64,000 nucleotides of DNA. Origin: JANWHQ01 sp963775275 (lineage in GTDB: Bacteria > Pseudomonadota > Alphaproteobacteria > Caulobacterales > Caulobacteraceae). The position numbers and the translations under genes are program-made. The stretch is taken from NCBI GenBank assembly GCA_963775275.1, contig CAVZII010000005.1, positions 4,340,001 through 4,404,000 on the forward strand. The letters are read 5' to 3'. Under the pieces are notes generated by a model, which did no database searches, was not told where the DNA came from, and worked only from the letters and a program-made list of their open reading frames with translations. Shown here one piece after another: positions 34,091 through 44,202 of the stretch. Within the stretch, counting starts at the first letter, position 1; each line of letters starts with the position of its first letter.

Positions 34091-34443
34091 CCTCTCCCCT
34101 CGAGGGAGAGGGGCCGGGGGAGAGGGGCCGCGCCGGCTGCTGGTCGCCCTCGAGGAAAAATCCGGCCGTCCGGAGCACGAGGGACCAGGCGTCGCGGATG
34201 GCCCCTTCCCCCCTCCCCTGCACCCCTCCCCCTCGAGGGGGGAGGGGAACGAGAACGTCGACCTTCGTCCATTTGGCCGGCGCCGCCAGGAACCTGACCC
34301 CGACTCGGCGCGGACCCCCTCCCCTGACCGGCCCTCGCTCGCGCTCAGGCGTTCCTCGCGGCGATCGACAAGCTATTGTCGATCGCATGCCGGCGCCACG
34401 CGCCGGCCGCTCGTCACCCCCTCCCCCTGAACGGGAGAGGGGA
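34091..34443. repeat. GC-rich palindromic intergenic repeats, copy C cluster
   Basis: Three hairpin-forming pieces: CCTCTCCCCTCGAGGGAGAGG (34091-34111), CCCCTCCCCCTCGAGGGGGGAGGGG (about 34223-34247) and CCCCCTCCCCCTGAACGGGAGAGGGG (34416-34443). They belong to the same class as copies A and B. The cluster fills the gap in front of a broken VOC gene. Confidence 0.6.
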
Positions 34444-34472
34444 ACTGATCGTCTGCCGCTCGGAGGGCGAGG

Positions 34473-34559
34473 ATGATCCGGATCGAGCGCGGCGAGCACG
34501 AGCCCGGCCGGCCCTATGCCTACATCGCCGACCCCGACGGCCACATCATCGAACTGTGA
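34473..34559 (+). pseudogene. C-terminal fragment of a VOC (glyoxalase-like) protein
   Basis: 28 codons ending YAYIADPDGHIIEL and TGA, the unmistakable last strand of a vicinal-oxygen-chelate domain (D-P-D-G-x-x-I-E-L with the metal-binding Glu). No VOC sequence precedes it; the upstream DNA is palindromic repeat. Either the repeat replaced the 5' part or a deletion occurred. Its TGA lies 4 bp before the next gene start, so it was once the upstream gene of this operon. Confidence 0.65.
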
Positions 34560-34563
34560 GGAC

Positions 34564-36132
34564 ATGAGCAGCGAATACGACGTCATCGCCATCGGCTCGG
34601 GCCACAACGGCCTGGTGGCCGCCGCCTACGCCGCCGCGGCGGGCAAGAAGGTGCTGGTGCTGGAGCGCAACGCCTGGTTCGGCGGGGGCGTGGTCACCAA
34701 GGAGCTGACCCAGCCCGGTTTCCGGCACGACCAGCACTCGATGGCGCACATCTTCATCCAGGGGAACCCGATCCTCCGCAACGACGACCTCGGCCTGAAG
34801 TCGCGGTTCGGCCTCAGCTACGTGATCCCCGAGCAGCCGATGATCTCGCTGTTCGAGGACGGCTCGAGCCTGGCCATGTACCGCGACCGCGAGAAGACGG
34901 CCGCCGAGATCGCCAAGTTCTCGGCCAAGGACGCCGAGGCGTTCCGGCGCCTGTCGGAATACGCCGCGAGCCTGATGCCGATGCTGACCGGCGCGCTCTA
35001 CAGCCCCCCGCCGCCGGTGGGCGCGTCCAACGCCCTGATGGACCAGAGCCGCGAGGGCCGCGAGCTGTGGCGGCTGATGCAGATGTCGATCCACGACCTG
35101 CTGGGCGAATGGTTCGAGCATCCCAAGGTGCGCATGCACTTCGCCCGGATCGCCGGCGAGAACCTGGTCTCGCCCGACGAGAAGGCCACCGGCATGGGCG
35201 TCTTCGTCTTCACCGGGTTCCTGGAAGCCTACGGGTTCGGCGTGGCGGTGGGCGGCTCGGGCGAGCTGACCCGCGCCCTGATCGACTGCATCAAGGCCCA
35301 CGGCGGCGAGGTGATGGCGAGCGTGGACGTGGCCCGCGTCATCGTCTCCAACGGCCGCGCCGCGGGCGTGGAGGCCGTGGACGGGCGCAGGTTCGCGGCC
35401 AGGGACGCGGTGATCGGCGCCATCCACCCGCACGACCTCGGCAAGATGGTGGACGGGCTCGATCCGTTCGTCGTCAAGACCGCCGAGCGGACGGGGATCA
35501 CCGATGTCGGCTGCATCACCGTCCACGCGGCCCTGAACGCGCCGCTCAAGTTCAAGGCGCGCGAGGACGTCAGGGCGGTCATGATCGAGCTCCTGCCCGA
35601 CGACTACGACGTGCTGCGCAAGTCCTTCGACGACCTGCGCTATGGCGGGTTCTCGCGCTATCCGCTGGTGGGGCTGGGATCGCTCACCATGCACGATCCT
35701 TCGCGCGCGCCTGAGGGCAAGGCGATCATGCACGTGTGGGACTACGTCACCTACGACCACCCCGAGGGCAAGAGCTGGGACAACGCCAAGGCCGACTACG
35801 CCGACAAGATGCTGGCCCACATGGGCCGGTTCATCGAGAACGTCGGCGAGGGCGACGTCATCGCCTACCACTGCGACAGCCCGGTGGACATGGAGCGGAC
35901 CTCCTCGAGCTTCCGCCGCGGCGACCTGCACGGGATCTCCAACGCCACCTACCAGTCCAACGCCTGGCGCCCGACGCCCGAGCTCGGCCGCGGGACGGTG
36001 CCGGGGGTGGAGCGGCTCTATCTGGTGGGCCCGTTCCAGTATCCCGGCGGCGGCGTCTTCGGCGCGGGACGGGCGGCGGCGATGACGATGTTCGAGGACC
36101 TGAAGCTGGACTTCGGGAAGGTGTCGGCGTGA
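34564..36132 (+). CDS. CrtI/phytoene-desaturase-like FAD oxidoreductase
   Basis: 522-residue flavoprotein of the NAD(P)/FAD-dependent, CrtI-like family (pyridine nucleotide-disulfide oxidoreductase domain 2-like). The N-terminal dinucleotide motif is IAIGSGHNGLVAAAYAAAAGKKVLVLE, followed by FGGGVVTKELTQPGFRHDQHSM. The C-terminal FAD-binding end is LYLVGPFQYPGGGVFGAGRAAAM. Members desaturate or isomerise carotenoids, retinoids or other lipids. No other carotenoid gene is near, so a catabolic dehydrogenation is more likely. GAGG stands 3-7 bp before ATG 34564. Confidence 0.9.
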   Translation: MSSEYDVIAIGSGHNGLVAAAYAAAAGKKVLVLERNAWFGGGVVTKELTQPGFRHDQHSMAHIFIQGNPILRNDDLGLKSRFGLSYVIPEQPMISLFEDGSSLAMYRDREKTAAEIAKFSAKDAEAFRRLSEYAASLMPMLTGALYSPPPPVGASNALMDQSREGRELWRLMQMSIHDLLGEWFEHPKVRMHFARIAGENLVSPDEKATGMGVFVFTGFLEAYGFGVAVGGSGELTRALIDCIKAHGGEVMASVDVARVIVSNGRAAGVEAVDGRRFAARDAVIGAIHPHDLGKMVDGLDPFVVKTAERTGITDVGCITVHAALNAPLKFKAREDVRAVMIELLPDDYDVLRKSFDDLRYGGFSRYPLVGLGSLTMHDPSRAPEGKAIMHVWDYVTYDHPEGKSWDNAKADYADKMLAHMGRFIENVGEGDVIAYHCDSPVDMERTSSSFRRGDLHGISNATYQSNAWRPTPELGRGTVPGVERLYLVGPFQYPGGGVFGAGRAAAMTMFEDLKLDFGKVSA

Positions 36133-36168
36133 GGTCGTCCACGAACCACACGAACGGGGCCGCGCGCT

Positions 36169-36346
36169 CCTCTCCCCCTGGAGGGGGGAGAGGCCGGGAG
36201 AGGGGGTGGAGACGTTTCAGCCGCCTGAGCGACAGAGCTCATCTCCGACAGCGCCGCCGGGAGGGGCTTGGCTCCCTTGCCGACCGAAGCTGTGGCGCAG
36301 AGGGCGCCACCCCCTCCCCGACCCTCCCCCCTCCAGGGGGAGGGCC
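36169..36346. repeat. GC-rich palindromic intergenic repeat, copy D
   Basis: Left hairpin CCTCTCCCCCTGGAGGGGGGAGAGG (36169-36193) and an inverted right part CCCCCTCCCCGACCCTCCCCCCTCCAGGGGGAGGG (36310-36344), about 115 bp apart. It lies between two genes of one apparent operon and may be transcribed. Confidence 0.6.
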
Positions 36347-36388
36347 AAGCGAGACGACCTTCGCCGAGCATGCGCGGGGCATGCCCGG

Positions 36389-36598
36389 ATGAAGCTCTAT
36401 TCGCCGGACAGGTCCGAGTTGATGGACGTCAGCGCCATCGAGCGGGACGGGGATGACCTGGTGATCAAGGGCAAGGTGTTCGGGGCCATGCCGATGACCG
36501 CCCGGCTGAAGCCGGAGGAGGCGAAGAAGGCGCTGAAGCTGGTGGACCTGAAGACGGCGCTGTTCATCCTCTCCCTGCCCTTCCGGGGCTCCAAGTGA
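36389..36598 (+). CDS. Hypothetical 69-residue protein
   Basis: Small acidic/basic protein: MKLYSPDRSELMDVSAIERD, then DLVIKGKVFGAMPMTARLKP, then a helix EEAKKALKLVDLKTALFILS. No family recognised. The GTG start of the next gene overlaps its TGA by 4 bp, which argues that it is real and co-translated with the CmcJ-like protein. A role as a small partner or stability factor of that oxygenase is possible but unproven. Confidence 0.75.
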   Translation: MKLYSPDRSELMDVSAIERDGDDLVIKGKVFGAMPMTARLKPEEAKKALKLVDLKTALFILSLPFRGSK

Positions 36599-37425
36599 GC
36601 GAAGCGCCCGCCGCCGTGCGGGGCGCCCCGGTCCACGCCGAGACCACGCTGCAGTACATCCACCCCGACTGCGAGGGCGGCATCCTCTACGAGCTGCAGC
36701 GCGAGAGCTCGACCCTGGTGTTCGACCCGCACGCCACGCCGATCCGCGACGCCCGCAAGGCCGACCCGACGCCGAGGCTCGAGACCCACGGCTTCGAGCT
36801 GGTGGTCCAGCCGCTGAGCCTGGATCCGGCCGAGCTGATGGTCCCCGGCTTCAACGAGACGGGAAAGGCCTATGGCGATCAGATGGCCGCGCTGGTGCGG
36901 CGGATGACCGGCGCCTCGGAGGTGCTGGTCTTCGGCCAGGTGGTGCGCGACGAGGCCCAGCCGGCGGCGAACAAGCCGGCCCATTCGGTGCATGTGGACT
37001 TCGACCGCAAGACCCTGGCGGGCTTCCTGCTGGGCATGCGCCCGGACGACGGCGAGGCGCTGCTGAACAAGCGCTTCTCCAACATCAACCTGTGGCGGGG
37101 CCTCGCGCCGGTGGAGCGCACGCCGCTGGCCGTGTGCGAGGGAACCAGCATCGCGCCGGGCGACCTTCGCACCGGCCTGATCCGGCTGACGCCGGAGGAG
37201 CCCGGCCCCTCGATGAGCGGGTTCAACATCGCCTGGAGCCCGGATCACCGCTGGTGGTGCTATCCGCACATGACCCCGGACGAGGTCCTGCTGTTCCGGA
37301 TCTACAACTCCGACCCGGACCGGGTGCAGCGCGTGGCCCACACCGCGTTCGACGACCCCACCGCGGCCGCCAACGCCCCGCCGCGGCGGAGCCTGGAGAT
37401 CCGGACGCTGGCGTTCTTCGAGTAG
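36595..37425 (+). CDS. CmcJ/NvfI-like oxygenase family protein
   Basis: 276 residues, similar to the CmcJ (cephamycin P8)/NvfI/AsaB family of Fe(II)/2-oxoglutarate-type oxygenases. Visible family blocks: LETHGFELVVQPLSL near residue 60, a candidate iron motif H-V-D-F (VHVDFD), NINLWRGLAPVERTPLAVCEG, and the C-terminal RWWCYPHMTPDEVLLFRIYNSD with RVAHTAFDDP, carrying a second candidate His and the conserved aspartates. Members hydroxylate, desaturate or epoxidise lipophilic substrates. GTG 36595 overlaps the previous stop. Together with the CrtI-like enzyme it suggests oxidation of a terpenoid or lipid-like compound. Confidence 0.8.
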   Translation: MSEAPAAVRGAPVHAETTLQYIHPDCEGGILYELQRESSTLVFDPHATPIRDARKADPTPRLETHGFELVVQPLSLDPAELMVPGFNETGKAYGDQMAALVRRMTGASEVLVFGQVVRDEAQPAANKPAHSVHVDFDRKTLAGFLLGMRPDDGEALLNKRFSNINLWRGLAPVERTPLAVCEGTSIAPGDLRTGLIRLTPEEPGPSMSGFNIAWSPDHRWWCYPHMTPDEVLLFRIYNSDPDRVQRVAHTAFDDPTAAANAPPRRSLEIRTLAFFE

Positions 37426-37447
37426 GGCGCGGGCGTCCACCCGTTCA

Positions 37448-37574
37448 CCGTCATCCCCGGCCGAGGGCCTCGGGACGGGCCAAAGGCCGGCCCGAGGGCG
37501 CGAGTTGCCGGGGACCCATGAACGCGGGCGAACGCAGTGTTCATGGGTGGCCGGCACGTGGGCCGGCCATGACG
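37448..37574. repeat. Palindromic repeat (GTCATCCCCGGC family), copy 2
   Basis: Starts CCGTCATCCCCGGC and ends GGCCGGCCATGACGG with GACCCATGAACGC and GTTCATGGGTGGCC inside. It is the inverted orientation relative to the copies at 2055 and 53204, and follows the CmcJ-like gene. Confidence 0.75.
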
Positions 37575-37610
37575 GCAAGGAGATTCGCCGGACACGAGCT
37601 CGACGCGCTC

Positions 37611-37847
37611 CTACCGCCGCGTCGCGGTGAAGGGCGAGGGGTTGCCGCCGAGCTCGAGGGTTCCGGTCATGGTCGTGTCCGACGTGATCTCGGCCTTGAA
37701 GCCCACGTGGGCGGGCTTGCCGTTGAAGGGCACGTCGTAGCCCCATTGGGCGTGGGTCCCGTCCACCGTCCCGTCGGCGAAGGCCGCGGGCCCGGCCGGA
37801 CCCGGCGCGGCAAGGGGCCAGAAGGATCCGCCTCGGACCTCGGCCAC
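37611..37847 (-). pseudogene. C-terminal remnant of a lipocalin-like/secreted beta protein
   Basis: Minus strand frame whose last 50 residues are strongly patterned: DGTVDGTHAQWGYDVPFNGK, then GFKAEITSDTTMTGTLELGG and SPFTATRR. This beta-hairpin pattern (T-x-D-G, M-T-G-T-x, P-F-T-A-T-R) is the usual tail of a family of secreted proteins annotated as hypothetical. The part before residue 25 has no such pattern, so the gene seems truncated at its 5' end. There is no ribosome site at the formal ATG. Confidence 0.45.
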
Positions 37848-37906
37848 GAGACGCCGGGCCGCCGCCGTTCATAGGGACGCTCTATCCAAGAGAGAAAAAC
37901 GATCGA

Positions 37907-37935
37907 TTGGACTGTTCACGATCTTGACCTCTATC
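37907..37935 (+). promoter_or_regulatory. Possible promoter of katG
   Basis: TTGGAC (37907-37912), 17-bp spacer, TCTATC (37930-37935), in a locally AT-rich stretch 92 bp upstream of the katG start. I see no clear OxyR-type ATAG repeats. Confidence 0.35.
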
Positions 37936-38026
37936 AACGCGCGAGCGGCGGACGGGGTGATCGTCGATCTGGCTCGCACCGCTCGAAGGGCGCCGTCAGG
38001 CCGCCCAGCCAGGATCGGAGACGCAG

Positions 38027-40219
<2,193 letters not shown>

Positions 40220-40278
40220 CGGCGGCGTGGCGGAGCGACCACACTTCCGTTCCCGAGCCTTTCGTACAACCTCACCGC

Positions 40279-40353
40279 CTAGTGTCCCGATTCCGAAGTT
40301 CGCCAGCGCATTTGCAGGGCGGATGCGAACTTCGGAATCGATAAGGACACTAG
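40279..40353. repeat. Palindromic mini-element 1 flanked by CTAG
   Basis: CTAGTGTCC-CGATTCCGAAGTTCGC, a 19-22 bp loop, then GCGAACTTCGGAATCG-ATAA-GGACACTAG. The arms pair fully except for four extra bases (ATAA) in the right arm. It resembles a MITE or REP-like unit and also makes a strong hairpin after katG. Confidence 0.8.
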
Positions 40354-40366
40354 CAAATGTATGATT

Positions 40367-40444
40367 CTAGTGTGGTTTACGGATCAGAAGTTCGCAGCCG
40401 AGGGCGCCGCCATCATCATGCGAACTTCTGATCCACCACACTAG
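40367..40444. repeat. Palindromic mini-element 2 flanked by CTAG
   Basis: CTAGTGTGGT-TTAC-GGATCAGAAGTTCGC, a loop, then GCGAACTTCTGATCC-ACCACACTAG. It is related to element 1, sharing CTAGTG and AGAAGTTCGC or CGAAGTTCGC, with the four extra bases in the left arm instead of the right. Its right-hand CTAG is the target site of the adjacent insertion sequence. Confidence 0.8.
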
Positions 40445-41725
40445 CAGGCTGAGGAAGAAGTCGCTGGCGCGGGCGGTCATTTCGTTTTGGTGGTCGATCC
40501 CGGGCTGATTTTGGTCTGACCGCCAGCGGGACGGACGGAGTTCCGCCCCTGGGCGCCGGATCACGTGGCCGGGGCGAGCAGTTTGGGCAGCCTGACCAGG
40601 TTGTAGGCGGCCATGGCGAGGATGAACTGCCAGCCGACGCGTTCGAGCCCTCGGTGTCTGGTCTTGCGCAGGCCGGCGGCGGACTTGGCCCAGCCGAAGG
40701 CCTCCTCGATGCGCTTGCGGATGACTTGGCTCGCCTTGTAGCCGGCGTGCCGGGTGGTGCGCCCGTCGATGGCCGAGGCCCTGGCCTTGGCCGCCACATG
40801 CGGGGCGACGTTGATCGAACGCAGCTCGTTCACGAAGTCCTCGGCGTCATAGCCCTTGTCCGCGCCCAGGGTGATGCGCCCCGGCCGTTCGGCGCGCGGC
40901 TCGATCATGTGCAGGGCGGCGATGCGCTCGGCATGGCCGTCGGCCCGGGTGAGGCAGGCGTCGACCACCAGGCCGTGGCGGTTCTCCATCAGCGCATGGC
41001 CCATGAAGCAGAGCCTGGCCTCCTTGCCCGGTCCCTTGCGATAGAGCCTGGCGTCCGGGTCGGTCGTGCTCTGGTGAGTGTCGTTGCTGCGCCTGTGGCC
41101 GTGGAAGTCGTCTTCGCCGTTGCGCCCCGGCCCGGGCGGCTCGCCCGAGCCATCCTTCGGGCGGAAGCTCTTCATCGACGCCCAGGCCTCGATCAGCGTG
41201 CCGTCGACGCTGAAGTGTTCCGTCGACAGCAGGCGCTTGACCCTCGGATGGGCGAGCACCGCGGCGAGGAACTTGTGCGCCACATCCCCCGCCAGAAGCC
41301 GATCACGGTTCTTGCCGAACGTGGTCTGGTCCCACGCCGCGTCGTCCACCCCCAGCCCCACGAACCAGCGGAACAACAGGTCGTACTCCAGCCGCTCCAT
41401 GATCTGGCGCTCCGAGCGGATGCCGTAGAAGGCCTGCAACAGCAGCGCCCGAAGCAGCCGCTCCGGCGGGATCGACGGGCGGCCCACACCGGTCGCATAG
41501 ACCGCCTCGAAGTCCCCGCTCAGATCCGACAGCGCCGCGTTCGCGATCTGGCGGATCGGACGAAGCGGATGATCCGACCTCACCCGGCTCTCCAGGTCCA
41601 CGTACGAAAACAGCGAACCCGAACGCTCATCCGAACCCCGCATCGCCTCATCCCCGTGGACAGCTTCGCCACAAGGGTTAAATCATGCGTCGCACCGTCA
41701 GGCGAGCGGGTTTTTCCTCAGCCTG
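40445..41725. mobile_element. IS5-family insertion sequence, 1281 bp
   Basis: The ends are imperfect inverted repeats: CAGGCTGAGGAAGAAGTCGCT on the left and, read inward from the right, CAGGCTGAGGAAAAACCCGCT. A 4-bp direct repeat CTAG flanks it at 40441-40444 and 41726-41729, agreeing with the YTAR target preference of IS5-type elements. One transposase gene fills it. The element looks complete and recently inserted. Confidence 0.88.
40561..41643 (-). CDS. IS5-family DDE transposase
   Basis: 360-residue transposase. The N-terminal domain shows SYVDLESRVRSDHPLRPIRQIANAAL and RPSIPPERLLRALLLQAFYGIRSERQIMERLEYDLLFRWFVGLG, typical of IS5/IS1182-like proteins. The DDE core includes FSVDGTLIEAWAS (first Asp), LGADKGYDAEDFVNEL (second Asp) and RKRIEEAFGWAKSAAGLRKTRHRGLE (Glu, Y-less variant of the C1 signature). 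No frameshift, so probably active. Confidence 0.95.
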   Translation of the reverse strand: MRGSDERSGSLFSYVDLESRVRSDHPLRPIRQIANAALSDLSGDFEAVYATGVGRPSIPPERLLRALLLQAFYGIRSERQIMERLEYDLLFRWFVGLGVDDAAWDQTTFGKNRDRLLAGDVAHKFLAAVLAHPRVKRLLSTEHFSVDGTLIEAWASMKSFRPKDGSGEPPGPGRNGEDDFHGHRRSNDTHQSTTDPDARLYRKGPGKEARLCFMGHALMENRHGLVVDACLTRADGHAERIAALHMIEPRAERPGRITLGADKGYDAEDFVNELRSINVAPHVAAKARASAIDGRTTRHAGYKASQVIRKRIEEAFGWAKSAAGLRKTRHRGLERVGWQFILAMAAYNLVRLPKLLAPAT

Positions 41726-42589
41726 CTAGCGCAGGCTGATGCTCAGCTTTCCAAGGAATGTCTGGAACATCGACAAGTCCCGCTCCAGCCTTCCTGCGGT
41801 CGAGCGCAGCGTGGCCAGGTAGATCACGCCCGGCGCGCCGTCGCCGCTCGGGGCGCCCGCCATGGCGTAGACCGTGATCCGTATCTTGTCCTTCGATCGG
41901 TAGGCTTGGCACGCGAGCGACGGGCGGCCGGCAAGGGACAGCGGCAGGCCGCGCAGCAGCCGTCCGACCGAGGGCGACAACGGCCGACAGCCGACGGCCG
42001 CCTGGCGAAGCGACCTGTAGGAGCGCGCGTTGAACGACGCGTCGACGCCCATGAACGCGGGCGGGGACGGTTCAGGGTTCTCGCACCCGGCGCCGGTCCC
42101 GCCGTACCAGGCGTAGAAGCCTCGCGGCGCGCCTCCCGATCGGGCCACGCAGACGCGGCTGCCGACGGGAAAGACCGCCGTCAGTCCCATCTCGACGTTC
42201 TCGAACGGCCGCACGCCGTCCGACCTGACGGGCTGGTCCGGGCCGCACGACGCCTGCTCGGGCGGACAGGACGCAGGTCGCCGGTCGAGGCGGGACAGCC
42301 GGCTCGGCGTGTCGATCACACGAAATCGAGCCGCATCGACGGCCGAGCAGGCGGACCAACCCTCCCGCTGGCCGCGCGAGCCCCGCCGATCCCACCGGCA
42401 AACGAGGACGGCCGGCTCATCATCGACGCCCCGGAGCCTGACGCGCCGGATCGCCAGCTGAACCAGGAGGGGCCCATGCCCCTCCGGCGCTCCGGAGCGC
42501 CGCCCGATTGAAGGCCCGCTCCCGGCCAGAGCCGGAACCGGCGACGCTACAGGCGCGATCGCGAGCATCAGCGCGAAGACTGCCTTCAT
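41726..42589 (-). CDS. Secreted hypothetical protein
   Basis: 287 residues with a signal peptide (MKAVFALMLAIAPVASPVPALAG). The mature part has six or more cysteines in pairs (ACSAVDAARF, RRPASCPPEQASCGPDQ, VCVARSGGAPRGFYAWYGGTGAGC), suggesting disulfides, and ends LATLRSTAGRLERDLSMFQT, FLGKLSISLR. I recognise no family. The TAG stop lies inside the CTAG target duplication of the IS, so insertion occurred exactly at the 3' end and preserved the coding sequence. It is divergent from the MBL gene at 42712. Confidence 0.75.
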   Translation of the reverse strand: MKAVFALMLAIAPVASPVPALAGSGPSIGRRSGAPEGHGPLLVQLAIRRVRLRGVDDEPAVLVCRWDRRGSRGQREGWSACSAVDAARFRVIDTPSRLSRLDRRPASCPPEQASCGPDQPVRSDGVRPFENVEMGLTAVFPVGSRVCVARSGGAPRGFYAWYGGTGAGCENPEPSPPAFMGVDASFNARSYRSLRQAAVGCRPLSPSVGRLLRGLPLSLAGRPSLACQAYRSKDKIRITVYAMAGAPSGDGAPGVIYLATLRSTAGRLERDLSMFQTFLGKLSISLR

Positions 42590-42711
42590 GATGCGAGCTT
42601 CGAGCGAGACGACGCGGGGGTCAATGACCGCCGCCCCCCCATCTTCGACGGCCGGCTTCGGACGCGGCGACGGATGCTCTACAGTCCCCGCCAAGGCATA
42701 GGGAGGCGCGC

Positions 42712-43644
42712 ATGAAGACGCGGTGGCTTGCGGCGTTGGCGGCGGTCCTGTCCGCGATCTGGATGGGCGCGTCGGCCCAGCCGATCCGGATGCCGTTCGA
42801 CACCAATCCGGTGCTGCGCGAGGACGCGCTGAAGCAGGTCTCGCCCCATGCCTGGGTGATCACGGGCTTTCCCAACGTCGGGATCGTCGTGGGGCGGACC
42901 GGGACGCTGGTGATCGACACGGGGCTGGGCGACCCCAACGGCGCGCTGGTCGCCCGCGTGGCCCGGAGGCTCTCGCCCAAGGGGGCGAAGCTCTACCTCA
43001 CCACCACCCACTTCCACCCCGAGCACGCCTCGGGCCAGGGCGGCTTTCCGGCCGGGACGGTGGTGATCCGCCCCAGGGTGCAGCAGGCCGAGCTGGAGCG
43101 GGACGGGGCGCGGATGATCGGCTTCTTCGCCTCGCGCTCGCCGCAGATGAAGACGCTGCTGGAGGGGGCGGGCGTCGGCAAGGCCGACGTGCTCTACGAC
43201 CGCGAGCACGACCTGGACCTCGGCGGCGTGCACGTGCGGCTGTTCTGGTACGGCCACGCCCACACCGAGGGCGACGAGATCGTCATGGTCGACGAGGACG
43301 CCCTGATGTTCCCCGGCGACGTCGTCCAGGACCGGATCTCGCCCAACTTCACCTGCGACGCGTGCAGCCCCAGCCGGTGGATCGCCGTCATCGACCAGCT
43401 GGCGCCCCTGAAGCCCCGCCTGGTCGCGCCCGACCACGGGGCGCTGGGCGACGGGTCCCTGATCGGCAAGGAGCGCGCGTTCCTGGCCGAGCTGGACGAG
43501 CGCGCCCATGCGCTGAAGAAAGAGGGCAAGTCCGCCGACGAGGCCGGCCCGGTCATCCAGGCCGAGATGGAGGCCCGCCACCCGGACTGGGGCGGCCTGA
43601 ACAATATCCCGGGGTCGGTGAAGAAGGCGTACGCGGAGCCGTGA
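42712..43644 (+). CDS. Secreted MBL-fold hydrolase with variant zinc motif
   Basis: 310 residues with a signal peptide ending near ASA-QPI. The zinc motif reads H100-F-H102-P-E104-H105, with Glu in place of the Asp of HxHxDH. Other ligand positions are FWYGHAHTEGD (His), LMFPGDVVQD (Asp) and VAPDHGALGDGS (His). It resembles periplasmic MBL proteins of unknown substrate (SoxH/QuiP-like), not true beta-lactamases of the B3 type. It starts at ATG 42712, 122 bp from the divergent orphan. The HFHPEH substitution may change metal number or preference. Confidence 0.85.
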   Translation: MKTRWLAALAAVLSAIWMGASAQPIRMPFDTNPVLREDALKQVSPHAWVITGFPNVGIVVGRTGTLVIDTGLGDPNGALVARVARRLSPKGAKLYLTTTHFHPEHASGQGGFPAGTVVIRPRVQQAELERDGARMIGFFASRSPQMKTLLEGAGVGKADVLYDREHDLDLGGVHVRLFWYGHAHTEGDEIVMVDEDALMFPGDVVQDRISPNFTCDACSPSRWIAVIDQLAPLKPRLVAPDHGALGDGSLIGKERAFLAELDERAHALKKEGKSADEAGPVIQAEMEARHPDWGGLNNIPGSVKKAYAEP

Positions 43645-44202
43645 GGGGGCTGGTCGCTTGCGCGTGGGCGTGCGGGGAAAACATGCGCGCGCGGCGGCGG
43701 GGGCTAGGCCGAAACAGAAAAAGCCTGGGTCCCGGCTTTCGCCGGGATGAGCGGGGAAGGGGGAAGGCTTCGGCGCTGGCGCCTCGCGTCGCCGCTTCGC
43801 GGTCGCCGGGATGAGCGGAAGACGGTGGCGGGTGAAGACGGGACAGCCTGGTTGTCCCGGCTGGTCCCGGTGCGCCTGGGCGGGTCGATGCGCGGGATGA
43901 GCATGGCGCCCTTTCGAGTCCCCAAGATCGAGCATGGCGTCGCCTCCTTCCTGAAGCGGCCTTAGGCAGCGAGGCGACCGGTCGCCCGCCCCGGTCCTGG
44001 GCGATCCCATCCCGGCGCCCAAGGCATCCCGATTTGGCTGGCGCGGATGTTGCTGAGGTGCGGTCAGCGCCGCGGCGACCGGATCTGTCGGACGGCGCGC
44101 CCTCAACCGAGCGACCGCGCCCCGCGTCCCGCGGGGCCGCAGATCGGCCCCCCGCGCCGGGGACCAGGCCGATGCGCTCGGGCGACAACCCGGAGATGGG
44201 CC
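43645..44202. other. Gene-poor stretch with repeat fragments
   Basis: 558 bp without a gene I can support. It contains CCTGGGTCCCGGCTTTCGCCGGGATGAGCGG and a related GGTCGCCGGGATGAGCGG, fragments of the common CCCGGCTTTCGCCGGGATGA repeat class. No clear promoter or terminator seen. Confidence 0.5.

Noticed and set aside
40445..41725. Composite transposon carrying katG or the orphan gene
   Set aside because: Only one IS copy is present, with its own target duplication and inverted ends.
43747..43965. A 72-codon + strand gene
   Set aside because: Lies across repeat fragments, Arg/Gly-rich and without ribosome site.
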